In this document: positions 62,501 to 64,000 of the stretch, piece by piece
How positions within the stretch are numbered: the first letter of the stretch is position 1
How the letters are laid out: the number at the start of each line of letters is the position of its first letter
Source: Todiramphus chloris collaris
Lineage: Eukaryota; Chordata; Aves; Coraciiformes; Alcedinidae
NCBI GenBank assembly: GCA_025345505.1
Contig: JANVCC010000040.1
Span: 10,446,023 to 10,510,022, forward strand
Length of the DNA: 64,000 nucleotides
Direction: 5' to 3'
The notes under the pieces: generated by a model
Database searches by the model: none
Told to the model about the DNA's origin: nothing
What the model saw: only the letters and a program-made list of their open reading frames with translations
Program-made: the position numbers and the translations under genes

Positions 62501-64000
62501 CGTGGGTTCTCATACAAATGCTACAGAGAGAAAGAAAGGAAATGAACCAAATGGTGGCCACTTAGAGGTAATAATCATTTGGGGGCTGCTGCAGCTGCAC
62601 ACTTTATGCTGAAGTGATGGACACTTGGCTGAAATTAGCACCTAGCATTCAAAAGCAAGCCTGAATGGGTAATACCTCCCGGATGCTACAGGCAGTATGC
62701 ATTTGGACAAGAGGGGTAATTCATGTCTAAAGCCACGAGATCAAAAAGCCACAAGTTCTATGTATAAAGGACACTCACAACAAAGAGAGGAATGAGATGG
62801 GCACAGTCAATGGCAACAGCACTGCACATTTTGCTTTTTCTAAGGGAGATTGATTCCCAGGGTTGCTGGCAGCTCCAGGACCCAACAGGCAGCCTTGGGA
62901 AGCACATGCTGGGGGGGAAAGCACTGTGCTGTGGAAGCTGGGCAGAGTGCTCCAAATTCCACCCGCCACACTGGTGGTAACAAGGCTACAAGGCCACAGT
63001 TCTGGGCCCCCAGAAAGAGTCATCTATGCACATTTCACCATTCCAGTGCAATGAGGAGTTGACAACAAAAGGTATGAAAGGGATGTAAACAAAATTACTA
63101 CAAACAAAACAAACTAAAAACTACAGTTACCCTGAATCAAACTGCCCACTACTTCAATATTGGAAATTAGACCCAACTAGCATTCAGTATAATGGAGGGG
63201 GAAAAAAAAAAATATTTTGCCCATTAGGATTCTCAGAAGTAATGTATTAAACCAGAACTCCACATACCTCACCAAAAGGCCAGTAACTCCAGCTTTCCCA
63301 CACAGGCTCTGTTCCTTCTTGCCAAGTTGCCCAGTTTTGGCCACTGAAGTATGACCAGAGCAGGCAGCAGCTTTTTCCCTTCTCTGTCCTCCAGCCTCTT
63401 TCTCCTGTACAAGCTCCATCTCATGAGCTTTCAATGCTCAGGAGGGCTGATAAGAAATGGAGACCTTTGTTTTCTGTTTTGTTATTTTTTCACTAGGGAA
63501 GAAACCAAAGTACAGAAGGAGGGCTGGTGCAGCTGACCTAGTCCACAGTCTTTACCTGCAGCTGCTGATCTTTCACCATGGGAACTCAGAGAAGCCATAG
63601 AGTCTCCAGTTCATTTTCTCTCTTTCCATCCTTCCAGATCATCAAAAGCAGAAGCATAAAGCATCGTTCTTGTTTATCAAAGAAGTCAACTACAGAACCA
63701 AACCTTTCCTCATACTGAGATGGCAGCTGACCAAGACAGACAGGAAGCAGCTGATGAATGCTGTCAAGCACAGAAGAAAAGCTGTCCTCTTGCTGTCAGT
63801 CTTTGTAGCTCAGATGATCTATTACTTACTAGTTCAAACAGCATCTAAGTACCAAGCAATTGAGCAAGAAAGGCCTTCTGTCCCCAAATCGTTTGACTTT
63901 AAAAAAAAAAAAAGGGGAGATGCAAAGCACATATAAATGAGGGGAAATCTCGATTTTAGATCAAAATTGGTTTCTAATAAAGTATTTTCAACTCATTATC
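56598..64000. other. non-coding DNA, no gene recognised
   Basis: AT-rich to the end of the window. Short low-complexity sites include a G/T run at about 60648-60668, G8 at 60897-60904 and A13 at 63901-63913. The longest frames (164 codons plus at 60000-60494; 114 codons plus at 61065-61409; 99 codons minus at 58134-58433) show no recognisable domain. The 88-codon frame at 63670-63936 runs through the A13 tract and is also unrecognised. Confidence 0.55.

Noticed and set aside
63670-63936. Frame running into an A13 tract, considered as a processed retrocopy
   Set aside because: The frame itself reads through the A tract instead of ending in a 3' UTR, and the protein is not recognised, so a retrocopy is not supported.
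1-64000. Endogenous retrovirus, tRNA genes, CRISPR arrays and bacterial-type operons
   Set aside because: No paired long terminal repeats, primer-binding site, gag/pol/env-like frames, cloverleaf-type sequences, spaced direct-repeat arrays or gene clusters were seen.

Overview
This window looks like nuclear DNA from a bird, or from another sauropsid with CR1-type LINEs. It carries four fragments of CR1 non-LTR retrotransposons. One is a 1.3 kb reverse-transcriptase-bearing copy; two others end in the octamer-like terminus (on the minus strand ...TTCTATGATTCTATG) that is characteristic of avian CR1 3' ends. Recognisable repeats cover only about 2.2 kb (roughly 3-4%), CpG is depleted in most of the sequence, and there are no closely packed ORFs, operons or Shine-Dalgarno-led genes. 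All of this fits a vertebrate intergenic or long intronic segment and rules out a bacterial, phage or compact eukaryotic genome. CR1 identification rests on family knowledge; no database comparison was possible.

Layout: 1-1.97 kb, unannotated; 1.98-3.25 kb, a degenerate CR1 on the minus strand with a broken reverse transcriptase; 3.25-7.4 kb, unannotated; 7.42-7.92 kb, a CR1 3' fragment (minus); 7.9-24.3 kb, unannotated with microsatellites, a 45-nt polypyrimidine tract, an A27 tract and possible regulatory blocks; 24.29-24.60 kb, a CR1 3' fragment (minus); 26.69-26.75 kb, a CR1 3' stub (plus); 30.30-30.47 kb, a dense CpG cluster; 33.69-34.13 kb, two short tandem duplications; 42.05-42.13 kb, an AT microsatellite; 46.9-47.0 kb, a second CpG cluster; 51-64 kb, low-complexity A/C and G/T tracts and otherwise featureless DNA.

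No host protein-coding gene could be supported. The many open frames of 60-206 codons lack recognisable domains, often overlap other open frames on both strands in GC-richer patches, and are what chance predicts in 64 kb. No tRNA, rRNA, CRISPR or endogenous retrovirus structure was recognised. The only clear protein-coding ancestry is the dead CR1 reverse transcriptase, with at least three frameshifts, two in-frame stops, and altered residues in both catalytic motifs.

The points most worth a second look are small: CpG clusters in CpG-poor DNA, a strong splice-acceptor-like signal followed by a poly(A) signal near 16.2-16.7 kb, and three compact palindromic clusters resembling GATA or homeodomain sites. 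I found no evidence for a new biological system.
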